DNA from: an uncultured Collinsella sp.
Lineage (GTDB): Bacteria; Actinomycetota; Coriobacteriia; Coriobacteriales; Coriobacteriaceae
Direction of reading: 5' to 3'
Length of the DNA: 64,000 nt
Assembly: GCA_900541715.1 (NCBI GenBank)
Contig: UQLI01000007.1
Location: forward strand, 1-64,000
Both the position numbers and the translations under genes were made by a program. The notes below the pieces were generated by a model. It was not told the DNA's origin. It ran no database searches and saw only the letters and a program-made list of their open reading frames with translations. Of this stretch, positions 25,006 through 33,315 are shown in pieces. How positions within the stretch are numbered: the first letter of the stretch is position 1; the number at the start of each line of letters is the position of its first letter.

Positions 25006-28000
25006 ATGCCCACCACCTCAACCGACCCGCGCGCCGCAGCCGCTGCACTGCTGGTGCCCGGCACTACCTGCCACGGCTTTGCCGTCGAGCGCCGCGAGAC
25101 CGTGCCCGAGCTCGACTCGGACGCTTACGTGCTGCGACACACTGCCTCGGGCGCTCGCCTGCTGTACCTGGCGTGCGACGACGAGAACAAGGCCTTTGCC
25201 ATTGGCTTTAAGACGCCGCCGGCCGATTCCACCGGCGTGTTCCATATTCTTGAGCACTCGGTGCTGTGCGGATCGGCCAAGTTTCCCGTCAAGGAGCCGT
25301 TCGTGGACCTGATCAAGAGCTCCATGCAGACGTTCCTCAACGCCATGACCTACCCCGACAAGACCATCTACCCCGTTGCCACCACCAACGAGCAGGATCT
25401 GTACAACCTGATGGACGTGTACCTGGACGCGGTGTTCAACCCGGCCATCTATACCAAGCCCACCATTTTTGAGCAGGAGGGCTGGCACTACGAACTGGAC
25501 CTGCCGGAGGGCGACGGCGACAGCAGCGCCGCGAGCCTGCACGAGGGCACGCTGCGTTATAACGGCGTGGTGTTCAACGAGATGAAGGGCGCGCTGTCCG
25601 ACCCCATGAGTGTGCTGGACGATGCCGTCAACGCCGCGCTCTATCCCGACACCGCCTATGCACACGAGAGCGGTGGCGACCCGCGCGCGATTCCCGCGCT
25701 CACCTACGAGCAGTTCCTGGACACGCACGCGCGCCACTACAATCCTTCCAACTCCTACATCACGCTCTACGGCGACCTAGATGTGGACCGCGCGCTGGCC
25801 TTTTTGGACGAGCGCTATCTGTCGCAGCCGAGTGCCGCGAGCCGCCGCATGGACGCAGCCGTTGCCGCCGGCGAGGACCCGTCCGCGCTGGCACCCAATC
25901 CGCTGGACGTGCAGGAGCCTGTGACCTGCGAGTATAAGCGCGTCGAGATGGCCACCACGCCCGAGAACGCCTTGGTGGGCCTGGGTCTGGTGCTGGGCAG
26001 CGCGCTCGACCGCAAGCGCACGATCGCGGCGGATATCCTGTTCGAGGCGCTGCTGGGCTCCAACGAAGCGCCGGTTAAGAAGGCCATTCTGGCCGCCGGC
26101 CTGGGCGGCAACGTGGTGAGCTACACCGCGGCCGAAAGCCTGCAGCCCTACGAGCTCATCATGCTGCAAAACGCGCAGCCCGGCGTGGCGCGCGAGCTAC
26201 GTCGCGTGTTCCAGGACGCCTGCCGCGACCTGTGTGAGCACGGCGTTCCGCGCGAGCGCCTGGAAGCCATCATCAGCAGCAACGAATACGACCTGCGCCA
26301 GCGCGACTACGGTATCGCCGACGGCGTGGCCATTGCGTGCGACGCGCTGAGCACCTGGCTCTACGATGACGACGCCGCGACGCTGGCGCTCAAGTACGGC
26401 CCGGTGTACGAGGAGCTGCGTGGCGAGCTGGACGGCAGCTATTTTGAGGACCTGCTGCGCGAACTGGTGCTGCAGAACGATCACATGGCACTGGTCGAGC
26501 TGGTGCCGGTGGACGCCACCGAGGGTTCGGAGGGTGCCGAGGCCGCCGAGCTGGCAGCCAAGCGGGACGCCATGACCGATGCCGAGCTGGCCGACGTGGT
26601 CGAGCGCACGGCCGTACTGCGTGCCGCGCAGGAGGCCGAGGACACGCCCGAGGACAAGGCCACGCTGCCGCGTCTGCGCGTGTCCGACATTGGCGAGGCG
26701 CGCCCCGAGCCGCCGCTCGTTGTGGACACGACCGCGCCCATCCCCTGCCTGCGCCACGGCATCCCCACCAACCGTTTGGCCTACGCTATGCAGTATTTCG
26801 ACCTGAGCTGCGTCGCGTTTGAGGACCTGCCCTATGTGACGCTGCTCTGCCGCCTGCTCAAGCAGCTGCCCACGCGCGAGCATTCGGCCGAGGAGCTCGA
26901 CAACTTGCTCGCCGGCAAGCTCGGCTTTTTGAGCTTTACGACCGAGGTCATGACCCAGCCCGAAGTGGACGGCGTGCGCCCCTACCTGCTGGTGAGCGCC
27001 GGCGCCCTGTCCGAGAAGATCGACGCGCTGGCGAGTCTGCCGCGCGAGGTATGGTCGAGCACGCTTTTGGCAGACGCCGACGCCGACCGCGTGCGCGACG
27101 TGCTCACGCAGATTCGCATTGGGCTTGAGCAGGGCTTTATCAACAACGGCCACTCGGCGGCGCTCGGTCGCGCGATGAGCTACAGCTCGCCTTCGGCCGT
27201 GGTGCGCGAGCAGCTTTCGGGCGTTGATTTCTATCTGTTCCTGCGCGATCTGCTCGACCACTTTGACGAGCGCCTGGACGGCCTGCGCGCCAAGCTTACC
27301 GAGCTGGCGGGCCGCATCTTTGTGGCCGACGGCCGCATGGCGAGCTTTACCGGCAGCGACGAGGACTTTGACGCGTACTGGGATGCCGCGGGCGACCTGG
27401 GGCTGGACGCTGGCGACGGCGCCGATGCCGGCCGCGACGCGCTCGTGGTGCCGGCGCCGTGCGACCGCCACGAGGCTTTTGTCATCCCCAGCGACATCTG
27501 TTTTGCCGCGCGTGCGTGCGATCCGCGTCGCCTGGGCATTGACGTGACGGGCGCCTGGGCGGTTGCCGCCAACGCGCTCTCCTACGACTACCTGTGGAAC
27601 GAGATCCGCGTGAAGGGTGGTGCGTACGGCTGCGGATTCCGCGCGGCCGGCGAGCGTCAGGCGGCGTTCTACACCTACCGCGACCCGGCAATCGACCCCT
27701 CGATTGAGCGCGTGGCGCGCGCAGGCGAATGGCTCAGCAGCTTTGAGCCCGACGAGGCCGCCTTTGAGGGCTTTATCGTGAGCTGCGTGAGCGGCATGGA
27801 CGCGCCGGTGAAGCCGTACGCGCTCACCAAGCGCCGCAACACGACCTACCTGGCCGGACTCGATCCACATGCACGTGAGGAGCGCCGCGCCCAGATGCTT
27901 GCGGCCACACCCGGTGAGCTGCGCTCGCTCGGCGCCGATGTGACGCGCATCGCAGCCGCGTCGCCCACCTGCGTCTTTGGCGGCCGAGACGTCATCGCCA

Positions 28001-28041
28001 AGAGCAACGCCGGCTTTAACGTAGTCGACCTGATGGCATAA
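25006..28041 (+). CDS. M16C-family metallopeptidase (presequence-protease-like)
   Basis: 1011 residues, the size of PreP/falcilysin-type M16C enzymes, which fold into a closed chamber and degrade unstructured peptides. The inverted zinc motif HILEH (in FHILEHSVLCGS) supplies two His and the base Glu, and the distal Glu lies downstream in the VFNEMKGALSDP segment. The C-terminal half carries the R-Y-type substrate loop region (RVKGGAYGCGFR). No signal peptide, so it is cytoplasmic and probably clears peptides. ATG 25006 follows AAGGAG; upstream in-frame codons run through the palindromic repeat and are excluded. A terminator follows at 28055. Confidence 0.93.
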   Translation: MPTTSTDPRAAAAALLVPGTTCHGFAVERRETVPELDSDAYVLRHTASGARLLYLACDDENKAFAIGFKTPPADSTGVFHILEHSVLCGSAKFPVKEPFVDLIKSSMQTFLNAMTYPDKTIYPVATTNEQDLYNLMDVYLDAVFNPAIYTKPTIFEQEGWHYELDLPEGDGDSSAASLHEGTLRYNGVVFNEMKGALSDPMSVLDDAVNAALYPDTAYAHESGGDPRAIPALTYEQFLDTHARHYNPSNSYITLYGDLDVDRALAFLDERYLSQPSAASRRMDAAVAAGEDPSALAPNPLDVQEPVTCEYKRVEMATTPENALVGLGLVLGSALDRKRTIAADILFEALLGSNEAPVKKAILAAGLGGNVVSYTAAESLQPYELIMLQNAQPGVARELRRVFQDACRDLCEHGVPRERLEAIISSNEYDLRQRDYGIADGVAIACDALSTWLYDDDAATLALKYGPVYEELRGELDGSYFEDLLRELVLQNDHMALVELVPVDATEGSEGAEAAELAAKRDAMTDAELADVVERTAVLRAAQEAEDTPEDKATLPRLRVSDIGEARPEPPLVVDTTAPIPCLRHGIPTNRLAYAMQYFDLSCVAFEDLPYVTLLCRLLKQLPTREHSAEELDNLLAGKLGFLSFTTEVMTQPEVDGVRPYLLVSAGALSEKIDALASLPREVWSSTLLADADADRVRDVLTQIRIGLEQGFINNGHSAALGRAMSYSSPSAVVREQLSGVDFYLFLRDLLDHFDERLDGLRAKLTELAGRIFVADGRMASFTGSDEDFDAYWDAAGDLGLDAGDGADAGRDALVVPAPCDRHEAFVIPSDICFAARACDPRRLGIDVTGAWAVAANALSYDYLWNEIRVKGGAYGCGFRAAGERQAAFYTYRDPAIDPSIERVARAGEWLSSFEPDEAAFEGFIVSCVSGMDAPVKPYALTKRRNTTYLAGLDPHAREERRAQMLAATPGELRSLGADVTRIAAASPTCVFGGRDVIAKSNAGFNVVDLMA

Positions 28042-28054
28042 CCACAGCAAGCAA

Positions 28055-28091
28055 AACCGCCACAAAGGGGACAGGTACCTTTGTGGCGGTT
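28055..28091 (+). terminator. Hairpin terminator with GGGACAG loop
   Basis: 14-bp stem AACCGCCACAAAGG / CCTTTGTGGCGGTT; the loop contains GGACAGGTA, the word shared by the hairpin repeat family at 28832, 40410, 41627 and 49410. Confidence 0.7.
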
Positions 28092-28135
28092 CGAACACTT
28101 GTTCTATACGTACATGTGTTCTATAGTATGGGTGA

Positions 28136-28172
28136 TTGCTTCGGGATTAAATTGCAACTATAATATAGTTGC
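28136..28172 (+). promoter_or_regulatory. hicAB promoter with overlapping palindromic operator
   Basis: TTGCTT (28136) and TATAAT (28159) with exact 17-bp spacing. The -10 box is the centre of a palindrome GCAACTATAATATAGTTGC (28154-28172), 9-bp arms around one base, where a HicB-type DNA-binding antitoxin would block polymerase. Just upstream a second near-palindrome, GAACAC-TTG ... CAT-GTGTTC (28093-28121), may be an additional site. Confidence 0.7.
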
Positions 28173-28187
28173 GGGATGTGAGGCAGG

Positions 28188-28451
28188 ATGGCTCGGATCG
28201 ACAAACTCATCGCCCAGCTGCTTAGCTGTCCTTCAACGTATAGATTTGCTGACTTTCTTAAAGTTATGGCTTCATATGGCTTTGAAATGGACAACAAAGG
28301 CAGGACATCCGGATCGCGCATTCGCTTCTACAGGCCATCGGACGGCAGAATGTTCGTGATGCACGCACCCCATCCATCTGACGAATTGACGGCGGGAACC
28401 ATCCGAAACATCGTTCGATTTCTACAAGATGTCGGAGGCAGCCATGAGTAA
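28188..28451 (+). CDS. hicA: HicA-like mRNA interferase toxin
   Basis: 87 residues, the size of HicA toxins, small dsRBD-like ribonucleases that cleave mRNA. The middle GRTSGSRIRFYRPSDGRMFVMHAPHPSDELTAGTIRNIVRFLQDV reads as the HicA core, with the C-terminal active His in MHAPHP and the following helix. The N-terminal KLIAQLLSCPSTYRFADFLKVMASYGF is longer than in minimal HicA. SD GAGGCAGG. The stop overlaps hicB by eight bases (ATGAGTAA), so the two are translationally coupled. Lower GC than flanking genes suggests acquisition. Confidence 0.85.
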   Translation: MARIDKLIAQLLSCPSTYRFADFLKVMASYGFEMDNKGRTSGSRIRFYRPSDGRMFVMHAPHPSDELTAGTIRNIVRFLQDVGGSHE

Positions 28452-28773
28452 CGTTTTGGCTTACAAGGGTTATTTCGCCCCGGTCGAGTTCGATGCCGAA
28501 CAGCACGTGCTGACAGGTATGGTCGCCGGCATTAGGGACGCAATTGTATTTGAAGGCTCCACGGTTGAAGAAGTGGAGCGATGCTTCCACGACGCCGTCG
28601 ACGATTACCTTGAGTTTTGTGCCGAAAAGGGCAAGGAACCCGAGCGGGCTTTTAAGGGCTCGTTCAACGTAAGAACGGGCTCTGAGCTCCACAAGCAAGC
28701 AGCGCTGGCAGCGGCAAAGAAGGGTGAGTCACTCAATAAGTTTGTGACTGAAGCGATCGCTGCGGCGCTGTGA
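28444..28773 (+). CDS. hicB: HicB-like antitoxin
   Basis: 109 residues. The N-terminal partial RNase H-like fold is typical of HicB (YKGYFAPVEFDAEQHVLTGMVAG, then GSTVEEVERCFHDAVDDYLEFC). The C-terminal ribbon-helix-helix-like segment (KGSFNVRTGSELHKQAALAAAKKGESLNKFVTEAI) would bind the palindrome at the hicAB promoter and repress it. ATG 28444 chosen for SD GGAGGC inside hicA and the coupling overlap. Followed by a terminator. Confidence 0.88.
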   Translation: MSNVLAYKGYFAPVEFDAEQHVLTGMVAGIRDAIVFEGSTVEEVERCFHDAVDDYLEFCAEKGKEPERAFKGSFNVRTGSELHKQAALAAAKKGESLNKFVTEAIAAAL

Positions 28774-28785
28774 AGCCAACGTCGA

Positions 28786-28826
28786 GTCGAAGCCGCCACA
28801 CAGGGCGCCTTTGTGGCGGCTTCGAC
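28786..28826 (+). terminator. Terminator of hicAB
   Basis: Long stem GTCGAAGCCGCCACA / TGTGGCGGCTTCGAC with a short loop, followed by GTTTG. Confidence 0.7.
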
Positions 28827-28831
28827 GTTTG

Positions 28832-28878
28832 CCCAGATAAAACCTGCCAAAATAAACCTGTCCCTTTTTGGCAGGTTT
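28832..28878 (+). repeat. GGGACAG hairpin repeat, copy upstream of 5-formyl-THF ligase
   Basis: Hairpin AACCTGCCAAAA / TTTTGGCAGGTT with a loop carrying AAACCTGTCCCT. About 45 bp match the copy at 40410-40455 (other strand) with one difference. In both places the repeat runs directly into the SD of the next gene. Confidence 0.75.
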
Positions 28879-28894
28879 GCTAGAGGAGGTTGGG

Positions 28895-29491
28895 ATGGAC
28901 AAGGCTAAATTGCGGCGAGCGGTGATTGCCCGGCGCGATGCGATTGATTTGGATGTGCGGGCGGCGAAGTCTGCCGTTATCTGTGCGCGGCTTGTTGAGC
29001 GACTGGGTCGCTCGGATCCCGCGGCACCGCACACCGTTGCCGTCTATGCCGCGATGGGTTCCGAAGTCAATCCTGCCGCGTTTGCCGCGGCGGCCGCCAA
29101 ACGCGACTGGCGCGTGGCCTATCCGTGCATGCTCTCGGCAGCCGAAGCCACAGCTTGTGGCCAGCGCATGTGCATGCGGGCAGTTGCTGTCGACGATGCG
29201 TCCGCGGCTCCGTTTATCGCCCACCCCACGCGGGCCTTCACGACCATGGACATCGACAACGATCGCTTCCCTATCGTGCCTGCCGATGTTCTCGACATGA
29301 TTATCGTGCCGCTCGTGGCCTTCGACCAAACCGGCGCGCGCCTGGGCTACGGCGGCGGTTGCTACGACCGCTACCTACCCACGCTTTCGCCCGCATGTCA
29401 AATCATCGGCATCGCCTTTGACGAGCAGCGCGTCGGCCACGTTCCCACCGACGCCCACGACCTGCCGCTGCCCCACATCGTCAGCGCCTGA
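28895..29491 (+). CDS. 5-formyltetrahydrofolate cyclo-ligase
   Basis: ATP-dependent conversion of 5-formyl-THF to 5,10-methenyl-THF in one-carbon metabolism. 198 residues, normal size. N-terminal KAKLRRAVIARRDAI is the nucleotide/phosphate-binding helix; the C-terminal signature RLGYGGGCYDRYLP is diagnostic. ATG 28895 has AGAGGAGG upstream; the ATG at 28868 would begin inside the upstream hairpin repeat. The hairpin at 28832-28878 forms the 5' leader and could affect expression. Confidence 0.94.
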   Translation: MDKAKLRRAVIARRDAIDLDVRAAKSAVICARLVERLGRSDPAAPHTVAVYAAMGSEVNPAAFAAAAAKRDWRVAYPCMLSAAEATACGQRMCMRAVAVDDASAAPFIAHPTRAFTTMDIDNDRFPIVPADVLDMIIVPLVAFDQTGARLGYGGGCYDRYLPTLSPACQIIGIAFDEQRVGHVPTDAHDLPLPHIVSA

Positions 29492-29516
29492 TCGCCGCTG
29501 TTTCGCACCCGCAAGA

Positions 29517-29640
29517 TGAGCGTGGATAATCTCCCACTTTGGGCCCCCTTACGAGCCAAAAGTGGGAGATTATCCACGCTCATTCAACAAGCGTCCAGAT
29601 TTCCACGCTCGTCCGTCTGATTTTCCACGCTCGTGCAGCC
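29517..29640 (+). repeat. TCCACGCTCG palindromic family, copy 2
   Basis: Perfect 24-bp hairpin (29517-29540 with 29559-29582; arm begins TGAGCGTGGATAATCTCCC), then two tandem ~21-bp units, GCGTCCAGATTTCCACGCTC and CCGTCTGATTTTCCACGCTC. The hairpin word is almost identical at 30919-30982. Copies 2 and 3 lie in the same orientation on either side of the AbiEi/nuclease-like gene. Confidence 0.8.
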
Positions 29641-29658
29641 AAACGCCTTGCAACTGCC

Positions 29659-30621
29659 TCAGCACGCACGCGGCACGCCGGCGACCTTGAGCTTGCGATC
29701 GAGCTTTGTCGGATCCCTTAGATCATCCCAGCACAAGCGCACGATCTTGCAGTTATCAAGCAGCGAAAGCCTCGACTCGCGCTGACGCTCATCGAACTGC
29801 GCCTTTGCGAGCTTGCCCTCCTCCGCCGCTTTCTCGCTTTTAACGAATCCGTCGAACTCACCGATAATCAGCTGGTCGCCCACGCGCCACAAGTAGTCGA
29901 CGCGATACGGCCGTCCCGGCTCAACCGGGTCGAACAGCTCAACTTGCAGCTCCGGCATCTGCCAGCCGCGCTCAATCATCAGGGCACGTGCCTTGGACTC
30001 GCCACCGCTTTCCGACAGGCCATCGGCACACCGCGCAACCCTGCGCGCCATCACAACACCGCGACGATTCAGGCCAAGCTTATCGACCGTCTCAACGAGA
30101 TGCTCCTTCGACAAAAGTTGCTCATGGAGTGCCGAATCCGCGATGATCAGTCCCTCGACAAACGATGCATCGACCAAGCAATCCGTAATCGTTTGATCGA
30201 TATCGGTTACGGCGATATCCATCTGGGTGGCCCGTGTTTGACGAGCATAGCGATGACGAATGACCTGAGAGCCCGGCGTCGTCGATTGGGCCGGCATCGC
30301 GGCGATATGGATGTGCGTCAAATTGGCATGCGAAACCGAAAGGCCATAGATAACAGCCGCCGTATAGGAGCAAAATGTCCAGTCGGGGTGCTTTTGCGCA
30401 AGCGCCCGCACCCGATGCAGATAACGCTGCCGAAACTTGAGCTCGGACCAGTATTCCGGACGCGCATACAGCCCCGGCATGACCGCCTCTAGACTTCCCG
30501 CCTCCGCCCGCCGCTCAATCTGCTTTGCCTCCGCCGCCGTGCGCGCGTACACGCAGCTCATCTGCTGTTCGCACGCCTTAATGTGACTTGCAAGTCTTTG
30601 ATTCGCCGTCATGTTTCCCAT
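29659..30621 (-). CDS. AbiEi-like protein with C-terminal endonuclease-like domain
   Basis: 320 residues. The N-terminal half resembles AbiEi-type antitoxin/regulator domains (RLASHIKACEQQMSCVYARTAAEAKQIERRAEAG, GLYARPEYW, then FCSYTAAVIYGLSVSHANLTHIHIA). The C-terminal third has the DUF559/Vsr-like pattern: GGESKAR, then RVDYLWRVGDQLIIGEFDG with Asp and Glu-x-Asp. Unlike classical AbiE systems no AbiEii nucleotidyltransferase is adjacent. ATG 30621 has GGGAGG upstream; ATG 30612 is an alternative. It is framed by two direct copies of a long palindromic repeat, and its promoter region holds direct repeats at 30677-30708. Shares architecture with 2327-3400. Confidence 0.68.
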   Translation of the reverse strand: MGNMTANQRLASHIKACEQQMSCVYARTAAEAKQIERRAEAGSLEAVMPGLYARPEYWSELKFRQRYLHRVRALAQKHPDWTFCSYTAAVIYGLSVSHANLTHIHIAAMPAQSTTPGSQVIRHRYARQTRATQMDIAVTDIDQTITDCLVDASFVEGLIIADSALHEQLLSKEHLVETVDKLGLNRRGVVMARRVARCADGLSESGGESKARALMIERGWQMPELQVELFDPVEPGRPYRVDYLWRVGDQLIIGEFDGFVKSEKAAEEGKLAKAQFDERQRESRLSLLDNCKIVRLCWDDLRDPTKLDRKLKVAGVPRAC

Positions 30622-30676
30622 GTCGCCTCCCAACTCTTGGAACGGCGCAAACGTACCAGACGGTTTCATGCGAAGT

Positions 30677-30708
30677 CTGACCAAATACCGTCCAGGCGCT
30701 GACCAAAT
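30677..30708 (-). promoter_or_regulatory. Direct-repeat operator candidate of the AbiEi-like gene
   Basis: CTGACCAAAT occurs at 30677-30686 and 30699-30708, start to start 22 bp (two helical turns), 55-90 bp before the start codon. A typical arrangement for a self-regulating winged-helix protein; binding is inferred. Confidence 0.4.
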
Positions 30709-30918
30709 GCTTGACGGTTTTGGACGTTTTAGGCTGATGGCTTATATCTGCAGGTAGAAGCCTTGCCAAGAGGTCCCTGTCTCCACATTTTGAGGCCTTG
30801 GTCCATTGGGTTATCAGAAAGAAAAACCCGTCGAGATTCAAGACTACGCCAAATGCGACTTTGCCTCTGCATGCACCGTCTCTTAGCCGAGCCATCGGCA
30901 TCTACATGCCTAAAAAAT

Positions 30919-31013
30919 GAGCGTGGATAATCTCCCGTTTTGAGCCTAGTTTTGAGCCAAAAGTGGGAGATTATCCACGCTCGATTTGTAAACGTCCGAA
31001 AATCCACGTTCGT
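30919..31013 (+). repeat. TCCACGCTCG palindromic family, copy 3
   Basis: Perfect 18-bp core hairpin (30919-30936 with 30965-30982, GAGCGTGGATAATCTCCC) extended by a few imperfect pairs, followed by one ~21-bp unit ending AATCCACGTTCG. Together with the operator candidate at 30677 it fills the 30622-31066 gap; 30709-30918 shows nothing recognisable. Confidence 0.78.
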
Positions 31014-31066
31014 CACGCCGCGAGCACAGCAACGGCCGCAGCAGCAACCACAGCTACAGTCGCAGC

Positions 31067-31993
31067 CTAGTGCTCCTCGCCGGCGCGGGCCAGGTCGTAG
31101 GGCGTGGTCTGGTAGACGTAATAGTTGAGCCAGTTGGTGTAGAGCAGCTGAGCTTGGCTACGCCAGACGTTGCGCGGCTCGGCCGTGGGGTCGTCATTCG
31201 GGAAGTAATGCGCCGGCACCTGAGGGTTGAGCCCGCGCTTCACGTCGCGCTCGTACTCCAGGCGCAACGTGTCGGTATCGTACTCGGGGTGGCCAAATAC
31301 AAAGAAGCGACGGCTGTCGGTCGACTTGACGATGTACAGGCCCACCTCGTCGGACACGGCCACGACCTCAAGCTGCGGCTCGGCCTCCACATCCTCGCGG
31401 CGCACGTCGGTGTTGCGCGAATGTACGGCATAGAAGCGGTCATCGAAGCCGCGGACCAGCGGGCTTTGCGGCTTCACCAGATAATGCTCGAACACGCCGC
31501 TCGCCTTTGCCGGCAGGTCGTGCTTCTGGATACCGTAATGATGGTACAGGCCGGCCTGTGCGCCCCAACAAATGTGCAGCGTAGAGTGCACGTGCGTGGT
31601 GGACCAATCCATAATCTGGCAGAGCTCGGGCCAATAGTCGACCTCTTCGAACGGCATCTGCTCCACCGGCGCGCCCGTGATGATCAGGCCGTCATAGTGG
31701 ATGTCGCGGATGTCGTCGAACGTGCGGTAGAACGTCTCCAGGTGGCCGGCGCTTACGTGCGTGGCCTCGTGCGTCTTGGTGCGCAGCAGGTCCACCTCCA
31801 CCTGCAGCGGCGTGTTGGAGAGCTTGCGCATGATTTGCGTCTCGGTGGCGATCTTGGTGGGCATGAGGTTGAGGATGAGCACGCGCAGCGGGCGGATGTC
31901 CTGGTGCAGCGCGCGGTACTCGGTCATGACAAAGATGTTCTCGCTCTCGAGCTGCGCGGCGGCAGGGAGGGCGTCGGGAATGCGAATGGGCAT
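31067..31993 (-). CDS. metAA: Homoserine O-acetyltransferase (MetA type)
   Basis: Acylates homoserine at the start of methionine synthesis. 308 residues, standard for MetA. Catalytic Cys142 (ICWGAQAG), His235 and Glu237 (FGHPEY) are present. Residue 111 is Glu (GAPVE); from published work on this family, Glu111 favours acetyl-CoA and Gly111 succinyl-CoA, so acetyl transfer is predicted despite the usual succinyltransferase label. SD AAGGAG before ATG 31993. Monocistronic; I see no SAM riboswitch in 31994-32205. Confidence 0.92.
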   Translation of the reverse strand: MPIRIPDALPAAAQLESENIFVMTEYRALHQDIRPLRVLILNLMPTKIATETQIMRKLSNTPLQVEVDLLRTKTHEATHVSAGHLETFYRTFDDIRDIHYDGLIITGAPVEQMPFEEVDYWPELCQIMDWSTTHVHSTLHICWGAQAGLYHHYGIQKHDLPAKASGVFEHYLVKPQSPLVRGFDDRFYAVHSRNTDVRREDVEAEPQLEVVAVSDEVGLYIVKSTDSRRFFVFGHPEYDTDTLRLEYERDVKRGLNPQVPAHYFPNDDPTAEPRNVWRSQAQLLYTNWLNYYVYQTTPYDLARAGEEH

Positions 31994-32205
31994 GGATGCT
32001 CCTTACGAGTCAGTTGCAGCTATGGTACAACGAGCGGCCCCATCCGCGCGAGCACATCGCCCAGCGATGCCGTCAGCGGCCCAAATCACTCCAAAAGTAG
32101 AGATTAAGGTATGTCCCAAAAATGTACTTCGCTTTAGCCTAGCAAAGTGACGGCAGGACGCTACAATGGTTCGACGCGAAAAACTCGGCCGAAAGGATAC
32201 ATATA

Positions 32206-33183
32206 ATGTACCAGACGCGTAAGATCGGTGTGGTCGGCCAGGGCCACGTAGGAGCACATGTCGCCAACAGCCTGCTTATGCAGGGCATTGCCGACGAGCT
32301 GTACCTGTGCGATATCAACGAGGCCAAGGTGACGTCCGAGGTCCAGGACCTGCGCGACTCCCTTTCGTTTGTCCCGTACAACACCAAGATCGTCAACTGC
32401 TACGACCACTACGAGGAGCTGGCCTGCTGCGACGTCATCGTCAACGCCGCCGGTAAGGTCGCGCTGGCCGCTGGCAACCGCGACGGCGAGCTGTTCTTTA
32501 CCACCGACGCCGCCCGCTCCTTTGCCAAGCGCATCGTCGACGCCGGCTTCGACGGCATCTTCGTGAGCATCTCCAACCCCTGCGACGTCGTGTGCACCGA
32601 GCTGTGGCACCTGACCGGCTACGATCCCAAGAAGATCATCGGCTCGGGCTGCGGTCTGGATTCCGCCCGCCTGCGCACCGAGATCTCCAAGAAGGTCGGC
32701 GTGAGCCCCAAGTCCATCGACGCCTACATGATTGGCGAGCACGGCTTTAGCCAGCTGGCTGCCTTTAAGGCCGCGACCATCGCCGGCAAGAGCCTCAACG
32801 AGCTTCAGGCCGAGAACCCCGACAAGTACGCCTTTGACCACATGGAGGTCGAGGAGCTCGCGCGCAAGGGCGGCTATGTGACCTACCAGGGCAAGCAGTG
32901 CACCGAGTACGCCGTCGCCAACTCCGCCGCGCGCGTCTGCGCCGCCGTGCTGCACAACGAGCACGCCGTGCTTTCCGCCTCCACGCTCATGACCGGCCAG
33001 TATGGCGAGGAGGGCATCTTTACCTCCCTGCCGTGCGTGATCGGCGCCGGGGGCGTCGAGGAGGTCTACACGCTCGACCTGTCCGAGTACGAGCTCGAGG
33101 GCTTCCACAAGAGCTGCCAACACATCCGCGACAACATCGCCCAGCTCGACTGGTGGGATGCCGAGGCCTACGACGCCAAGTAA
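32206..33183 (+). CDS. NAD-dependent L-lactate/2-hydroxyacid dehydrogenase
   Basis: 325 residues of the LDH/MDH superfamily. Rossmann motif GVVGQGHVG at 8-16; catalytic Asp152 and Arg155 in GLDSARLR, proton acceptor His179 in GEHG. The substrate loop reads NAAGKVALAAGNRDGE rather than the GxPQKPGETR of classical LDH. This resembles L-2-hydroxyisocaproate dehydrogenases, so the substrate may be a branched 2-oxoacid or pyruvate. Arg92 in this loop is the likely carboxylate-side Arg. SD AAAGGA. Followed by a strong terminator; monocistronic. Confidence 0.85.
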   Translation: MYQTRKIGVVGQGHVGAHVANSLLMQGIADELYLCDINEAKVTSEVQDLRDSLSFVPYNTKIVNCYDHYEELACCDVIVNAAGKVALAAGNRDGELFFTTDAARSFAKRIVDAGFDGIFVSISNPCDVVCTELWHLTGYDPKKIIGSGCGLDSARLRTEISKKVGVSPKSIDAYMIGEHGFSQLAAFKAATIAGKSLNELQAENPDKYAFDHMEVEELARKGGYVTYQGKQCTEYAVANSAARVCAAVLHNEHAVLSASTLMTGQYGEEGIFTSLPCVIGAGGVEEVYTLDLSEYELEGFHKSCQHIRDNIAQLDWWDAEAYDAK

Positions 33184-33224
33184 GCGTCGGTTGCCGCGAC
33201 ACCTCGCTCATACGGACGCCATGC

Positions 33225-33267
33225 AAAGCGGGCCGCGCCGGAAACCCACCGGCGCGGCCCGCTTTTT
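33225..33267 (+). terminator. Intrinsic terminator of the dehydrogenase gene
   Basis: 17-bp stem AAAGCGGGCCGCGCCGG / CCGGCGCGGCCCGCTTT, then TTT. Confidence 0.9.
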
Positions 33268-33315
33268 ACGCACGCTGTTCACTTGCGAATCGAAGGTGAA
33301 TGCTTTTCCCGTTAC

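Noticed and set aside
26197..28098. 633-codon minus-strand frame opposite the M16C peptidase
   Set aside because: Antisense shadow; the plus strand has zinc motif, SD and terminator.
31994..32205. SAM riboswitch before metA
   Set aside because: No SAM-I core words or terminator arrangement could be recognised; only a generic GC-rich hairpin.
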